DNA of 64,000 bases from Limibacterium fermenti (GTDB lineage Bacteria > Bacteroidota > Bacteroidia > Bacteroidales > Dysgonomonadaceae). A model generated the notes under the pieces. It saw nothing but the letters and a program-made list of their open reading frames with translations, was not told the origin of the DNA and did no database searches. A program made the translations under genes and the position numbers. Shown here in pieces: positions 9,446-17,431 of this stretch. Each line of letters opens with the position of its first letter. Within the stretch, counting starts at the first letter, position 1. The DNA lies in assembly GCF_041902845.1 (NCBI RefSeq), contig NZ_CP159486.1, forward strand, positions 186,001 through 250,000, written 5' to 3'.

Positions 9446-10228
9446 ATGAAAAAGAAATACATTCTTTTTATCTTTTCATTGTCTTTCCTTTTTTCGGGAT
9501 ATTCTTTCTTGCCCGCTTTGGCTGAAGAACCTAAACCGGTAAAGATTCTTTCGTATAATGTACGGAATACCCGTGGAATGGACGATGTCGTTGATTATAA
9601 CCGCGTGGCTGCCGTTATCAAAAGGATCGATGCCGATTGTGTGGCTTTGCAGGAATTGGACAGCGCTACAATACGTAGTAAGGGGCTTATTGTCCTCGAC
9701 GAATTGGCAAAGCGGACGGGGTTGTATGCTTCCTATAACAAGTCGATCGATTATCAGGGCGGAGGATACGGTATCGGCGTCCTTACCAAAGAACAACCTT
9801 TGCGGAAAGAGTCCGTAACCTTGCCGGGAAGAGAGGAGCAGCGGAGTTTGCTGATTGTTGAAATGAAGGATTATGTTATTTGCTGTACCCACTGGTCGTT
9901 GAAGCAACCCGACCGGCTGGCATCTGTCGGTATTATCCGAAAGGCTGTGGAAAAGTTTACGTCTAAGCCGGTATTTTTGGCCGGCGACCTGAATGCCGTG
10001 CCGCAATCGGAAGAAATCGCGGCCCTTTCTGCCGATTGGTGTGCGGTCAATGATACCGCAGCCTATACAAGCCCGGCACATAATCCGCGTAGGTGCATCG
10101 ATTATATCTTGGTAAAAAACGATCCTCACGTTCGTATACAGGTTGTGGGGACAAAGGTGGAGAATGAACCGGTTGCTTCCGATCATTTACCCGTATGGAC
10201 AAAATTATCAATTAAGAAGAATCAGTAA
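9446..10228 (+). CDS. exported endonuclease/exonuclease/phosphatase-family protein
   Basis: 260 residues with an N-terminal signal peptide ending near LPALAEE. The core shows the EEP (DNase I/sphingomyelinase/inositol-phosphatase) fold motifs: SYNVRN near residue 36, ALQELD (catalytic Glu), CCTHWSL, AGDLNAVP, RCIDYILV and the C-terminal SDHLPV. These metal-dependent enzymes hydrolyse phosphodiesters. The substrate is not predictable. It is followed 12 bp later by a second member of the same superfamily, so they probably act together, and both sit behind a SusCD pair. Confidence 0.9.
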   Translation: MKKKYILFIFSLSFLFSGYSFLPALAEEPKPVKILSYNVRNTRGMDDVVDYNRVAAVIKRIDADCVALQELDSATIRSKGLIVLDELAKRTGLYASYNKSIDYQGGGYGIGVLTKEQPLRKESVTLPGREEQRSLLIVEMKDYVICCTHWSLKQPDRLASVGIIRKAVEKFTSKPVFLAGDLNAVPQSEEIAALSADWCAVNDTAAYTSPAHNPRRCIDYILVKNDPHVRIQVVGTKVENEPVASDHLPVWTKLSIKKNQ

Positions 10229-10240
10229 TAGTTTAATGAT

Positions 10241-11092
10241 ATGCGAAATTTTATAATGATGCTATGCCTGGCGGTTATTTCCCTGTCGCCGGCGCTGGCG
10301 AAGAAAAAAGGGGAGGCCGGATTGAATGTGGCGACTTTCAATCTGAGAATGGATACGAAAAGTGATGGCGAGAACGCTTGGCCTAATCGTAAAGAAATGG
10401 TGAAAGGATTGGTGCGTTTCCACGATTTTGATGTGTTTGGTACGCAGGAAGGATTTCAACATCAGTTGATGGGGATCCTCGAGTTAAAGAATTATGATTA
10501 TGTCGGTGTGGGGCGTGACGACGGAAAGGATGCCGGCGAGCATTCGGCGATTATCTATAAAAAGGATCGCTTTGAGGTGCTCCAAAAAGGAAATTTCTGG
10601 TTGTCGGAAACGCCCGATAAACCGGGAAAAGGATGGGATGCTACGTGTTGTAACCGTATCTGTTCGTGGGCTCAATTCAGGGATAAGCAATCCGGAAAAG
10701 TCTTTTATTTCTTCAATGTGCATTATGACCATCAGGGGCGTATTGCGAGAAAAAACTCCTCTCTTCTTTTATTGAAAAAAATAGAAGAGATCGCAGGGGA
10801 TGCTCCGGTGTTTTGTACCGGCGATTTTAATGCCGTGCCCGATGACGAACCGATCCGCATCCTGTATGACAACGGCGTATTGAAAGATGCGTACCTCGTT
10901 ACGCTGCAACCGCCTTATGGAACCGCCGGGACTTTTAACTCGTTCAATTTGAACGGAGCGATGACGAATCGCATTGATTACATCTGGGTGGGTAAAGGAA
11001 TTACGGTGCAGAAATACGGCGTTCTCAACGATATGCAATACGGCCGCTTCCCTTCCGACCATTTTCCGGTCATGATTCATGCAACTTTCTGA
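10241..11092 (+). CDS. exported endonuclease/exonuclease/phosphatase-family protein
   Basis: 283 residues with a short signal peptide (MMLCLAVISLSPALA). EEP motifs: ATFNLRMDT, FGTQEG (catalytic Glu), FFNVHYDHQG, CTGDFNAVPDDEP, RIDYIWV and SDHFPV. The sequence differs clearly from the gene upstream, so this is an old paralogue or a distinct subfamily, not a fresh duplication. Expected to be a periplasmic or surface metal-dependent phosphodiesterase or phosphatase. Confidence 0.9.
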   Translation: MRNFIMMLCLAVISLSPALAKKKGEAGLNVATFNLRMDTKSDGENAWPNRKEMVKGLVRFHDFDVFGTQEGFQHQLMGILELKNYDYVGVGRDDGKDAGEHSAIIYKKDRFEVLQKGNFWLSETPDKPGKGWDATCCNRICSWAQFRDKQSGKVFYFFNVHYDHQGRIARKNSSLLLLKKIEEIAGDAPVFCTGDFNAVPDDEPIRILYDNGVLKDAYLVTLQPPYGTAGTFNSFNLNGAMTNRIDYIWVGKGITVQKYGVLNDMQYGRFPSDHFPVMIHATF

Positions 11093-11100
11093 AAAACAAA

Positions 11101-11138
11101 GAAACGAGGACGTTAACCGAATAACGCCCTCGTTTTCC
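11101..11138. terminator. bidirectional terminator between convergent genes
   Basis: AAACGAGG..CGTTA pairs with TAACG..CTCGTTTT and the stem is flanked by A and T runs, so it can serve both the + strand EEP gene and the - strand aminotransferase. Confidence 0.75.
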
Positions 11139-11151
11139 TTTTGATCCTTTT

Positions 11152-12345
11152 TTAGGATAGTTTTCTTAGTGCCTCTTTTATCCTTTTTACCGCTTTCGTG
11201 ATATTCTCATCCGATGTGGCATACGATAACCGGATATATCCCGGTGCCCCGAAAGCGTCGCCTCCCACGCAAGCCACATGGGCTTCTTCCAAAAGAAACA
11301 TCGCCAAATCGGAGGCGGTCTGGAGGGTCGTACCGTTGTATGATTTTCCTAAATAACTCTTACATTCGGGAAAGATATAAAAAGCCCCTGTCGGATTATT
11401 CACCCTTAATCCGGGGATATCACTTAGAAGGGCTACGATTAAATTCTTCCTGCGTTCGAAGGCCTTCCTCATCTCTTCTACGCATCCTTGATCGCCTGTG
11501 TAAGCTGCGGTTGCGGCTTTTTGTGAAATAGACGAAGGCCCTGAAGTGTACTGTCCTTGTAATAAACCGCAAGCGGAGGCAATCCCTTGCGGGGCGGCAA
11601 TCCATCCGATACGCCATCCGGTCATGGCATACCCTTTCGATACGCCGTTCACGACGATTACCCGTTCGCGTATGTCCTCAAATTGAGCAATGCTTTCGTG
11701 CCGGCTGACATAATTGATATGCTCGTATATTTCGTCGGAGATGACATACAAATGAGGATGCGTTTTCACTATTTCGGCAAAAGCTTGTAACTCTTCTTTA
11801 CTGTAAACGCTGCCGGTAGGATTGGAAGGCGAGCATAAAATCAACGCTTTTGTTTTGGATGTAATCGCTTGCCGCAATTGTTCCGGCGTGATTTTAAAAT
11901 CGTTTTCGATTCCGCTTTTTACAAATACCGGTTTGCCCTCGGCCAGTTTAACCATTTCGGGATAACTTACCCAATAGGGAGCAGGGATGATGACTTCCTC
12001 ACCTTTATCTATAATCGACAATATAACATTACAGATCGACTGTTTTGCCCCGTTTGAAACGACGATTTGTCCGGGAGTATAGTCCAATCCGTTTTCATTT
12101 TTTAGTTTACTGCAAATGGCTTTGCGCAGATCGGGAAATCCCGCGACCGGCGAGTAAAACGAGTAATTCTCATCGATAGCCTTTTGGGCGGCCTGTTTTA
12201 TATGTTCGGGAGTGTTAAAGTCGGGTTCTCCCACACTTAGGTTAATCACATCGATTCCCCGGGCTTTCAGTTCATTGCTCTTTTGAGCCATTGCAAAAGT
12301 TTCGGAAGGAGATAAAGATGTTAGTCTTGTAGCGAGCAGATTCAT
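11152..12345 (-). CDS. class I aminotransferase (aspartate aminotransferase-like)
   Basis: 397 residues, fold type I PLP enzyme. Visible motifs: NLSVGEPDFNTP near residue 35, the SNGAKQ phosphate-binding turn, CSPSNPTGSVYS, SDEIYEHI, and the PLP lysine in VNGVSKGYAMTGWRIGW. It transfers an amino group between an amino acid (most likely aspartate or an aromatic one) and 2-oxoglutarate. The SKxxAMTGWRIG form and the length place it with the AspC/AAT Ib group. Single-gene unit with a TATATTTG box upstream. Confidence 0.9.
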   Translation of the reverse strand: MNLLATRLTSLSPSETFAMAQKSNELKARGIDVINLSVGEPDFNTPEHIKQAAQKAIDENYSFYSPVAGFPDLRKAICSKLKNENGLDYTPGQIVVSNGAKQSICNVILSIIDKGEEVIIPAPYWVSYPEMVKLAEGKPVFVKSGIENDFKITPEQLRQAITSKTKALILCSPSNPTGSVYSKEELQAFAEIVKTHPHLYVISDEIYEHINYVSRHESIAQFEDIRERVIVVNGVSKGYAMTGWRIGWIAAPQGIASACGLLQGQYTSGPSSISQKAATAAYTGDQGCVEEMRKAFERRKNLIVALLSDIPGLRVNNPTGAFYIFPECKSYLGKSYNGTTLQTASDLAMFLLEEAHVACVGGDAFGAPGYIRLSYATSDENITKAVKRIKEALRKLS

Positions 12346-12377
12346 AAAATTGATTCTTTTTTTGTTGTTTTGAATTG

Positions 12378-12385
12378 CAAATATA
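12378..12385 (-). promoter_or_regulatory. -7 box (TATATTTG) of the aminotransferase gene
   Basis: Exact TAnnTTTG on the minus strand, 33 bp upstream of the ATG at 12345. Confidence 0.6.
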
Positions 12386-12466
12386 TAGAAAATAATGCTT
12401 ATCGGTTCCTTTTTGATAAATAAATGTTCTTCGATAGCTCATCTTTACGACTATAAAAAAGGGCAT

Positions 12467-12489
12467 AAAAAAAGCTGCCTAAGCAGCCC
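12467..12489 (-). terminator. terminator downstream of the 46-residue small ORF
   Basis: On the minus strand GGGCTGC, a 4-nt turn, GCAGC, then seven T. It lies 105 bp past the small ORF stop. Confidence 0.8.
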
Positions 12490-12593
12490 TTGGATAGTAT
12501 GTATGTAATAATTAAAAGTGTTCTGAAAGAAAAGCGTTTGCGATCTTTTTAAGATCACTCAGCTTCAAAAGAATGTTCCTTTCATTTGCTTGC

Positions 12594-12734
12594 TTAAGCT
12601 TGCAAGCTCGATCTCAATGTTCTCAGTCTGTTAACCCGGTAAGACCGGTAAGTAGCAGACCCGTTCGAGATGTTCTGCTCCAGATACTTTATCTGAGCCA
12701 GAATTTCTTCTTTTGTTAGGTTTTTGATATTCAT
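12594..12734 (-). CDS. small hypothetical protein, 46 residues
   Basis: Minus-strand ORF from ATG at 12734 to TAA at 12594. The product begins MNIKNLTKEEILAQIKYLEQ and ends RTLRSSLQA; it is basic, mostly helical and has no cysteine or membrane segment. Support for it being real: a TATCTTTG promoter box about 115 bp upstream and a strong terminator downstream frame it as a transcription unit of about 370 nt. The long leader and trailer leave open that the RNA itself is the product. No family recognised. Confidence 0.5.
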   Translation of the reverse strand: MNIKNLTKEEILAQIKYLEQNISNGSATYRSYRVNRLRTLRSSLQA

Positions 12735-12849
12735 AATTACTTGTATTTAGTTATGATTTCTCGGCAACCGTTTATAAGAAGCCCTTTTCAGTATGTAATT
12801 GATAACCTAAAATTGATTTCAAATAACTCGCTTGCCATTAAAATCACGA

Positions 12850-12857
12850 CAAAGATA
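12850..12857 (-). promoter_or_regulatory. -7 box (TATCTTTG) of the small-ORF unit
   Basis: Exact TAnnTTTG on the minus strand, giving a 5' leader of roughly 105 nt before the small ORF. Confidence 0.55.
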
Positions 12858-12930
12858 CAACAAAAAATATGTTTTACAACATGTTTTTGATGGATTTTGT
12901 CTTTTTCGTATCGATAAGACCTATATCTTC

Positions 12931-12957
12931 AAAAAAAGCTGCATTCAAAATGCAGCT
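12931..12957 (-). terminator. terminator of tRNA-Ser
   Basis: AGCTGCATT / AATGCAGCT stem followed by seven T on the minus strand, a few nt after the tRNA CCA end. Confidence 0.85.
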
Positions 12958-12964
12958 TTCTTGG

Positions 12965-13051
12965 CGGAAGCGGGGGGATTCGAACCCCCGGTACAGTTAC
13001 CCGTACGGCAGTTTAGCAAACTGCTGGTTTCAGCCACTCACCCACACTTCC
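12965..13051 (-). tRNA. tRNA-Ser(GCU)
   Basis: Minus-strand cloverleaf of 87 nt: acceptor GGAAGTG/CGCTTCC (one G-U pair), anticodon arm GCAGT-TTGCTAA-ACTGC with anticodon GCT, a long variable arm, and T arm with GGTTCGAATCC. CCA is encoded at 12962-12964. A promoter and a terminator flank it. Confidence 0.95.
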
Positions 13052-13074
13052 CGGTGTTTTGGCGAAATCGGATG

Positions 13075-13106
13075 CAAATATACAAGATTGTTTTTAACTT
13101 GTCAAA
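13075..13106 (-). promoter_or_regulatory. promoter of tRNA-Ser (TTTG-N20-TATATTTG)
   Basis: Minus-strand TTTG at 13103-13106, 20 bp, then TATATTTG at 13075-13082: a full Bacteroidetes sigma-ABfr consensus. Confidence 0.8.
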
Positions 13107-13174
13107 GAAAAGTCGATATTTTAAGCGGATTCTTTATACATTTGCAGTTATTATTGCTCCCTACTGTTATTTAT

Positions 13175-14218
13175 ATGAAAAAGGAACAATCTAAAAAAAG
13201 AAGCAAATCCCTTTATTGGGTTATCGGTATTTTATTCCTTGTGGTCGTTTTCAGCGGCGTGTATTTATACAGCGTTATTTTCAAACCGGTTCAACTGAAT
13301 GAAACGGTTTATGTGTATATCGATTCCCAAACGAATTATGAGGCTGTTGTCCGGCAATTGAAAGAAAAAAAGGCTCTTTCTTCGGAACGAATCTTTGACT
13401 TGTTAGCCCGGCAAATGAAGTATCCACAAGCGGTTAAAACCGGACGGTATGCCGTGACAGACGGGATGAACATACTGGATGTCTTACGCACGTTACGTTC
13501 CGGTAAACAAGCCCCCGTAAATCTTACCTTCAACAATATCCGCACAAAAGAAAATCTGGCAGGACGCTTGTCTCAACAACTCATGGCGGATAGTTTATCG
13601 ATTCTGGACGTATTGGAGGATGAGGAAAAAGCGTTGTCTTTTGGTTTTAATGAATATACTTTCGTTGCGATGTTTCTGCCGAATACCTATGAAGTGTATT
13701 GGGATACTTCCGTCGATAGATTATTTGAGCGTATGCATCGCGAATATACTGTTTTTTGGAATGACGAGAGGAGAAATAAAGCGAGTGCCATCGGATTAAG
13801 CCCGGTCGAAGTCTCTACATTAGCGTCCATTGTAGAGGAAGAAGCTACTTTTGCGGATGAATATCCGGTCGTGGCAGGATTATATCTCAACCGGTTAAAT
13901 AAAGGAATGAGACTCGAAGCGGATCCTACGGTGAAATTTGCGGTCGGTGATTTTTCGTTACGGCGGATTTTGTATCGGCATTTAGAGATAGAGTCGCCAT
14001 ACAATACCTACAAGCATACCGGATTACCCCCGGGGCCTATTCGTGTGCCGTCCATTCAGGCTATCGAAGCTGTGTTGTCGCCTCAGCAGCATTCGTATTT
14101 GTTTATGTGTGCCAAAGACGATCTGTCGGGAAGGCATAATTTTGCCGTAACGCATGCCGAGCATGCCCGTAATGCAGCGCGTTATCAACGCGCATTAAAC
14201 GAAAGAGGCATTTTTTAA
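13175..14218 (+). CDS. mltG: endolytic murein transglycosylase MltG
   Basis: 347 residues from ATG 13175 (a longer open frame upstream runs through the tRNA and is not used). One N-terminal membrane helix (about residues 13-32), a LysM-like region, then the YceG domain with the catalytic glutamate in ASIVEEEATFADEYPVVAG, followed by RLEADPT and KHTGLPPGPI. MltG cuts nascent peptidoglycan strands at the inner membrane and sets glycan chain length. It stands alone and converges on ribF. Confidence 0.95.
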   Translation: MKKEQSKKRSKSLYWVIGILFLVVVFSGVYLYSVIFKPVQLNETVYVYIDSQTNYEAVVRQLKEKKALSSERIFDLLARQMKYPQAVKTGRYAVTDGMNILDVLRTLRSGKQAPVNLTFNNIRTKENLAGRLSQQLMADSLSILDVLEDEEKALSFGFNEYTFVAMFLPNTYEVYWDTSVDRLFERMHREYTVFWNDERRNKASAIGLSPVEVSTLASIVEEEATFADEYPVVAGLYLNRLNKGMRLEADPTVKFAVGDFSLRRILYRHLEIESPYNTYKHTGLPPGPIRVPSIQAIEAVLSPQQHSYLFMCAKDDLSGRHNFAVTHAEHARNAARYQRALNERGIF

Positions 14219-14375
14219 CAGACAAAAGAAACTTTTGCGGGGAATCCACTGCCAATTTCCTTGTCCCCTTATCTATCGCACGAAGTACATTATCGGCGTT
14301 AGCCATTATCAGTTGAAGTCGTTATCGTGCAGCATCTATCAGTCTCCTTGTCTCTCTGTCCAGTCTCTTCCCGTC

Positions 14376-15320
14376 TCAATTTTTCGGGACTTCGCTCAAT
14401 CGATTTTTGACGGCAATCTTATCTGCCCGTATTTGCTGAACCAATCGGTCGATATTTTCAAATTTGATATCTCCCCGGATGAAATCGATAAACTCTACCG
14501 TTATAGATTGGTTATAAAGATCTTCATCAAGTCCAAATATATTTACTTCGACGCTTATTTCATTATCATGATGGAGCGTGGGGCGTGTCCCGATGTAAAG
14601 CATTCCTTCATACACCATTCCCCGCAGATGGACAAGCACCGCATATACGCCCAGGCGGGGAATCACTTTAAATCTTTCCCATGCGCGAATGTTCGCGGTC
14701 GGAAATCCGATGGTCCGCCCCACCTGATAGCCTTCCACGATTTTTCCGGAAAGCGTGTAATTGTATGATAGTAACTCATTCGCCTTGAGAATATCGCCCG
14801 CTTTTAAAAGCCTGCGTACCTGAGAAGAGCTGACCTCCTGTCCGTCTATCCGAAGTTCTTTTGCCTGAATGACTTCCATCCCGATCTCGTCGCCATACTT
14901 GCGGTATTCCGGAAAGCCGTCTTCCCGGTTATGCCCGAATCGATGATCATGGCCTACCAATAAAGTCCGGACTCCTATTTGGTCTTTTAAAACGCCGGTT
15001 ATAAATTCTTTTGCCGTGAGTTGAGACAATCCGATAGTGAAAGGGATGCTGATGATGGTGTCTATCCCCGTCGTCTCCAATTGATCCAACTTTTCATCGT
15101 AGCCGCATAATAGTGCCGGCTGATAGTCCTTTTGCAGAACTTTGCGGGGATGCACCGGAAAAGTGATAACCGCCGAAGAGATCGTCAATTCTTGCGCTTT
15201 CTTCTTTACCTGTTCTATAAGATACCGGTGTCCTATATGAACACCATCGAAGAAGCCGACCGTCGCGACAAAGCGGCCGTCTTCAATTTTTTCATTCGAC
15301 GATAAATCAATCCTTTTCAA
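14376..15320 (-). CDS. ribF: bifunctional riboflavin kinase / FMN adenylyltransferase
   Basis: 314 residues. N-terminal nucleotidyltransferase domain with VGFFDGVHIGHRYLI near residue 20 and VGHDHRFGHNR; C-terminal kinase domain with GRTIGFPTANI and the TLHHDNEISVEVNIF region. It makes FMN from riboflavin and FAD from FMN. The start appears to be TTG at 15320: an in-frame TAG lies four codons upstream and no in-frame ATG or GTG precedes the VGFFDG motif. A 15-bp match to the terminus of the MITE at 63571 lies just upstream (15332-15346). Confidence 0.95.
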   Translation of the reverse strand: MKRIDLSSNEKIEDGRFVATVGFFDGVHIGHRYLIEQVKKKAQELTISSAVITFPVHPRKVLQKDYQPALLCGYDEKLDQLETTGIDTIISIPFTIGLSQLTAKEFITGVLKDQIGVRTLLVGHDHRFGHNREDGFPEYRKYGDEIGMEVIQAKELRIDGQEVSSSQVRRLLKAGDILKANELLSYNYTLSGKIVEGYQVGRTIGFPTANIRAWERFKVIPRLGVYAVLVHLRGMVYEGMLYIGTRPTLHHDNEISVEVNIFGLDEDLYNQSITVEFIDFIRGDIKFENIDRLVQQIRADKIAVKNRLSEVPKN

Positions 15321-15483
15321 AATAACCTTCTAATCTGTTTAAATTTATTTTTCGATACAACGTACGATGGCTTGCTTTGGTTTACTAAACGACAATGGAA
15401 TCCGAATCGCTTATACAAATGCTTTTTATCGGTACTGTAATCATAAATCCGTAAAAATGGAGTGCAAATATATATTAATTCAA

Positions 15484-15491
15484 TATCTTTG
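15484..15491 (+). promoter_or_regulatory. -7 box (TATCTTTG) of the DUF1080 gene
   Basis: Exact TAnnTTTG 48 bp upstream of the ATG. Confidence 0.55.
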
Positions 15492-15538
15492 TGGCAATAT
15501 TACCGAAAAGAATTTGTTTAATCATATAAAAAAGAAAA

Positions 15539-16810
15539 ATGAACACAAAAGAATTTTTATTTATTGTATTTGCGATGGTAGCATTGATGAGTGCCTGCCA
15601 GGGCGGCGCGAAACAAAATGCGTTGACGGAGCAGGAGAAAAATGAGGGTTGGGAACTCTTGTTCGACGGAGTAACTTTAAACGGATGGAAAGATTATAAC
15701 GGCGATTCTTTAACCGCGCCATGGACGGTTGAAGATGGTACGATCCGGGCGCTGGGCGACGGTGACGATGCCCACGGGTATATTGTCACGCAAAAAACAT
15801 ACGAAAACTTTGAACTCGTGTGGGATTGGAAAATAGCGGATGCCGGAAACAGTGGCGTATTATATCATGTGGTGGAAAACCCGAAATTTAAGGTGCCTTA
15901 TATTACCGGCCCGGAATATCAGTTGATCGATGAAGTAAACTTCCCCGATCCGCTGGAGGATTGGCAAAAAACGGCTGCCGATTATGCGATGCATACTACG
16001 GACAGCTCGAAGATGAATGTGAATCCCGCCGGAGAATGGAATACTTCGAAGATCGTTTTCGATAACGGGCACGTCGAACATTGGCTGAACGGTGAGAAGG
16101 TGGTCGAGTTCGAAGCATGGACGGACGATTGGTTTGAACGTAAACAGAGCGGCAAATGGGAAAATGCTCCCGAATACGGATTGGCGAAAAAAGGAGTTAT
16201 TTGCTTGCAGGATCATGGTTCGGCCGCTTGGTTCCGGAATGTGAAAATAAAAGAGTTGCCCCGTAAGACAAAAGAAGCCTCCTTGTTTAACGGCACCGAT
16301 TTACAGGGATGGGAAGTTTACGGCACCGAAAAGTGGTATGTAAACGACGGTTTGCTGGTTTGCGAAAGCGGGCCCGATAAACAATACGGTTATTTGGCAA
16401 CGCGCGAATATTATGACGATTTTGACCTGACACTCGAATTTAAACAGGAAGCCGATGGTAACTCGGGCGTGTTTATCCGTTCTTTTGTGGAACCGGGCGC
16501 TATTGTGAATGGTTGGCAGGTGGAGGTTGCTCCGAAAGGCTTCGATACCGGCGGAATTTATGAATCTTATGGCCGGGGCTGGCTGGTTCAAATACCCGAT
16601 GAAAAAGAAAATATTCTGAAAGAAAAAGATTGGAATACGCTTCGTATACGAGCCGAAGGCGATAATGTGAAAACATGGCTTAACGGTGAAGAAATGGTGG
16701 ATCTGACCGATGAATTGGTCGGAAAAGGACAGGGACGCATCGCTTTACAAATACACGATGGCGGAGGCATCAAAGTTTTGTGGAGAAATATAAAGGTACA
16801 AACACTCTGA
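15539..16810 (+). CDS. two-domain DUF1080 (3-keto-disaccharide hydrolase) lipoprotein
   Basis: 423 residues. Lipoprotein signal with the lipobox cysteine in ALMSACQGG (residue 20). Two DUF1080 LamG-like beta-sandwich domains in tandem: the first begins GWELLFDGVTLNGWKDYNG, the second SLFNGTDLQGWEVYG near residue 245, each with the GNSGV(L/F) and HxxxWLNG(E) type motifs. Members hydrolyse or bind 3-keto-glycosides, sugars oxidised by Gfo/Idh enzymes; the Gfo/Idh gene in this window is 25 kb away so no link is claimed. Surface or periplasmic. The terminator at 16841 closes the unit. Confidence 0.9.
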   Translation: MNTKEFLFIVFAMVALMSACQGGAKQNALTEQEKNEGWELLFDGVTLNGWKDYNGDSLTAPWTVEDGTIRALGDGDDAHGYIVTQKTYENFELVWDWKIADAGNSGVLYHVVENPKFKVPYITGPEYQLIDEVNFPDPLEDWQKTAADYAMHTTDSSKMNVNPAGEWNTSKIVFDNGHVEHWLNGEKVVEFEAWTDDWFERKQSGKWENAPEYGLAKKGVICLQDHGSAAWFRNVKIKELPRKTKEASLFNGTDLQGWEVYGTEKWYVNDGLLVCESGPDKQYGYLATREYYDDFDLTLEFKQEADGNSGVFIRSFVEPGAIVNGWQVEVAPKGFDTGGIYESYGRGWLVQIPDEKENILKEKDWNTLRIRAEGDNVKTWLNGEEMVDLTDELVGKGQGRIALQIHDGGGIKVLWRNIKVQTL

Positions 16811-16840
16811 CAACCCAATTCCTTTCAATATATGGAAAGA

Positions 16841-16869
16841 GCCTGATCTTGTGCGGATCGGGCTTTTTT
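16841..16869 (+). terminator. terminator after the DUF1080 gene
   Basis: GCCTGATC / GATCGGGC stem (one G-T pair) and six T. Confidence 0.85.
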
Positions 16870-16966
16870 CATTTGACTTTTCCGCATTGTTTATTTTGGC
16901 ATTTTTTTTGCATATACTCTATTAAAAGGTATAATAAAATATGATGTGTAGAACAGAAAAAACCAC

Positions 16967-16974
16967 TATCTTTG
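16967..16974 (+). promoter_or_regulatory. -7 box (TATCTTTG) of rsfS
   Basis: Exact TAnnTTTG 24 bp upstream of the rsfS ATG. Confidence 0.65.
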
Positions 16975-16997
16975 TTTTTAATTCTTTATAACAGCGA

Positions 16998-17357
16998 ATG
17001 AAAGAAAAAAATCCATTACTGCTATCTATCATTGAAGGAATTCAAGAGAAGAAAGGCAAAAATATTCTTACCATAAAATTGAAAGGCATATCCGGAGCGA
17101 TTTGCGATTATTTTGTGATCTGTGAAGGAAATAGTCCCACCCAGGTATCGGCGTTAGCCGAGTCGGTTGAAGAGGTTGTTCAGAAAAAAGTGAACGAGAG
17201 CCCCATTCGGGTACAAGGGCAACAACGTGCCGAATGGATCGGGATGGACTATGGGGACGTAATCGTCCATATATTTCTTCCTGAACTGAGAAGTTTCTAT
17301 AACATCGACCTGTTATGGGAAGATGCGGTATTGGAAAGAGTTCCTTCGGTCGAGTAA
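16998..17357 (+). CDS. rsfS: ribosomal silencing factor RsfS
   Basis: 119 residues, the usual length. Motifs: DYFVICEGNSPTQVSALAESVEE near residue 37, RVQGQQRAEWIGMDYGDVIVHIF near residue 72, and FYNIDLLWEDA at the C-terminus. It binds L14 and blocks subunit joining when nutrients are short. It precedes ftsH by 74 bp; the two are probably co-transcribed, an arrangement common in Bacteroidales. Confidence 0.95.
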   Translation: MKEKNPLLLSIIEGIQEKKGKNILTIKLKGISGAICDYFVICEGNSPTQVSALAESVEEVVQKKVNESPIRVQGQQRAEWIGMDYGDVIVHIFLPELRSFYNIDLLWEDAVLERVPSVE

Positions 17358-17431
17358 AACATATTTCTGTTAAAATTGTTACATAATAAACCCGAGAGAG
17401 AATAATTCTCGTAAAGGAAGAAATAGATTAA

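Noticed and set aside
12869..13174. Longer N-terminus for MltG
   Set aside because: The extension would be read through tRNA-Ser and its promoter; ATG 13175 gives a normal membrane anchor.
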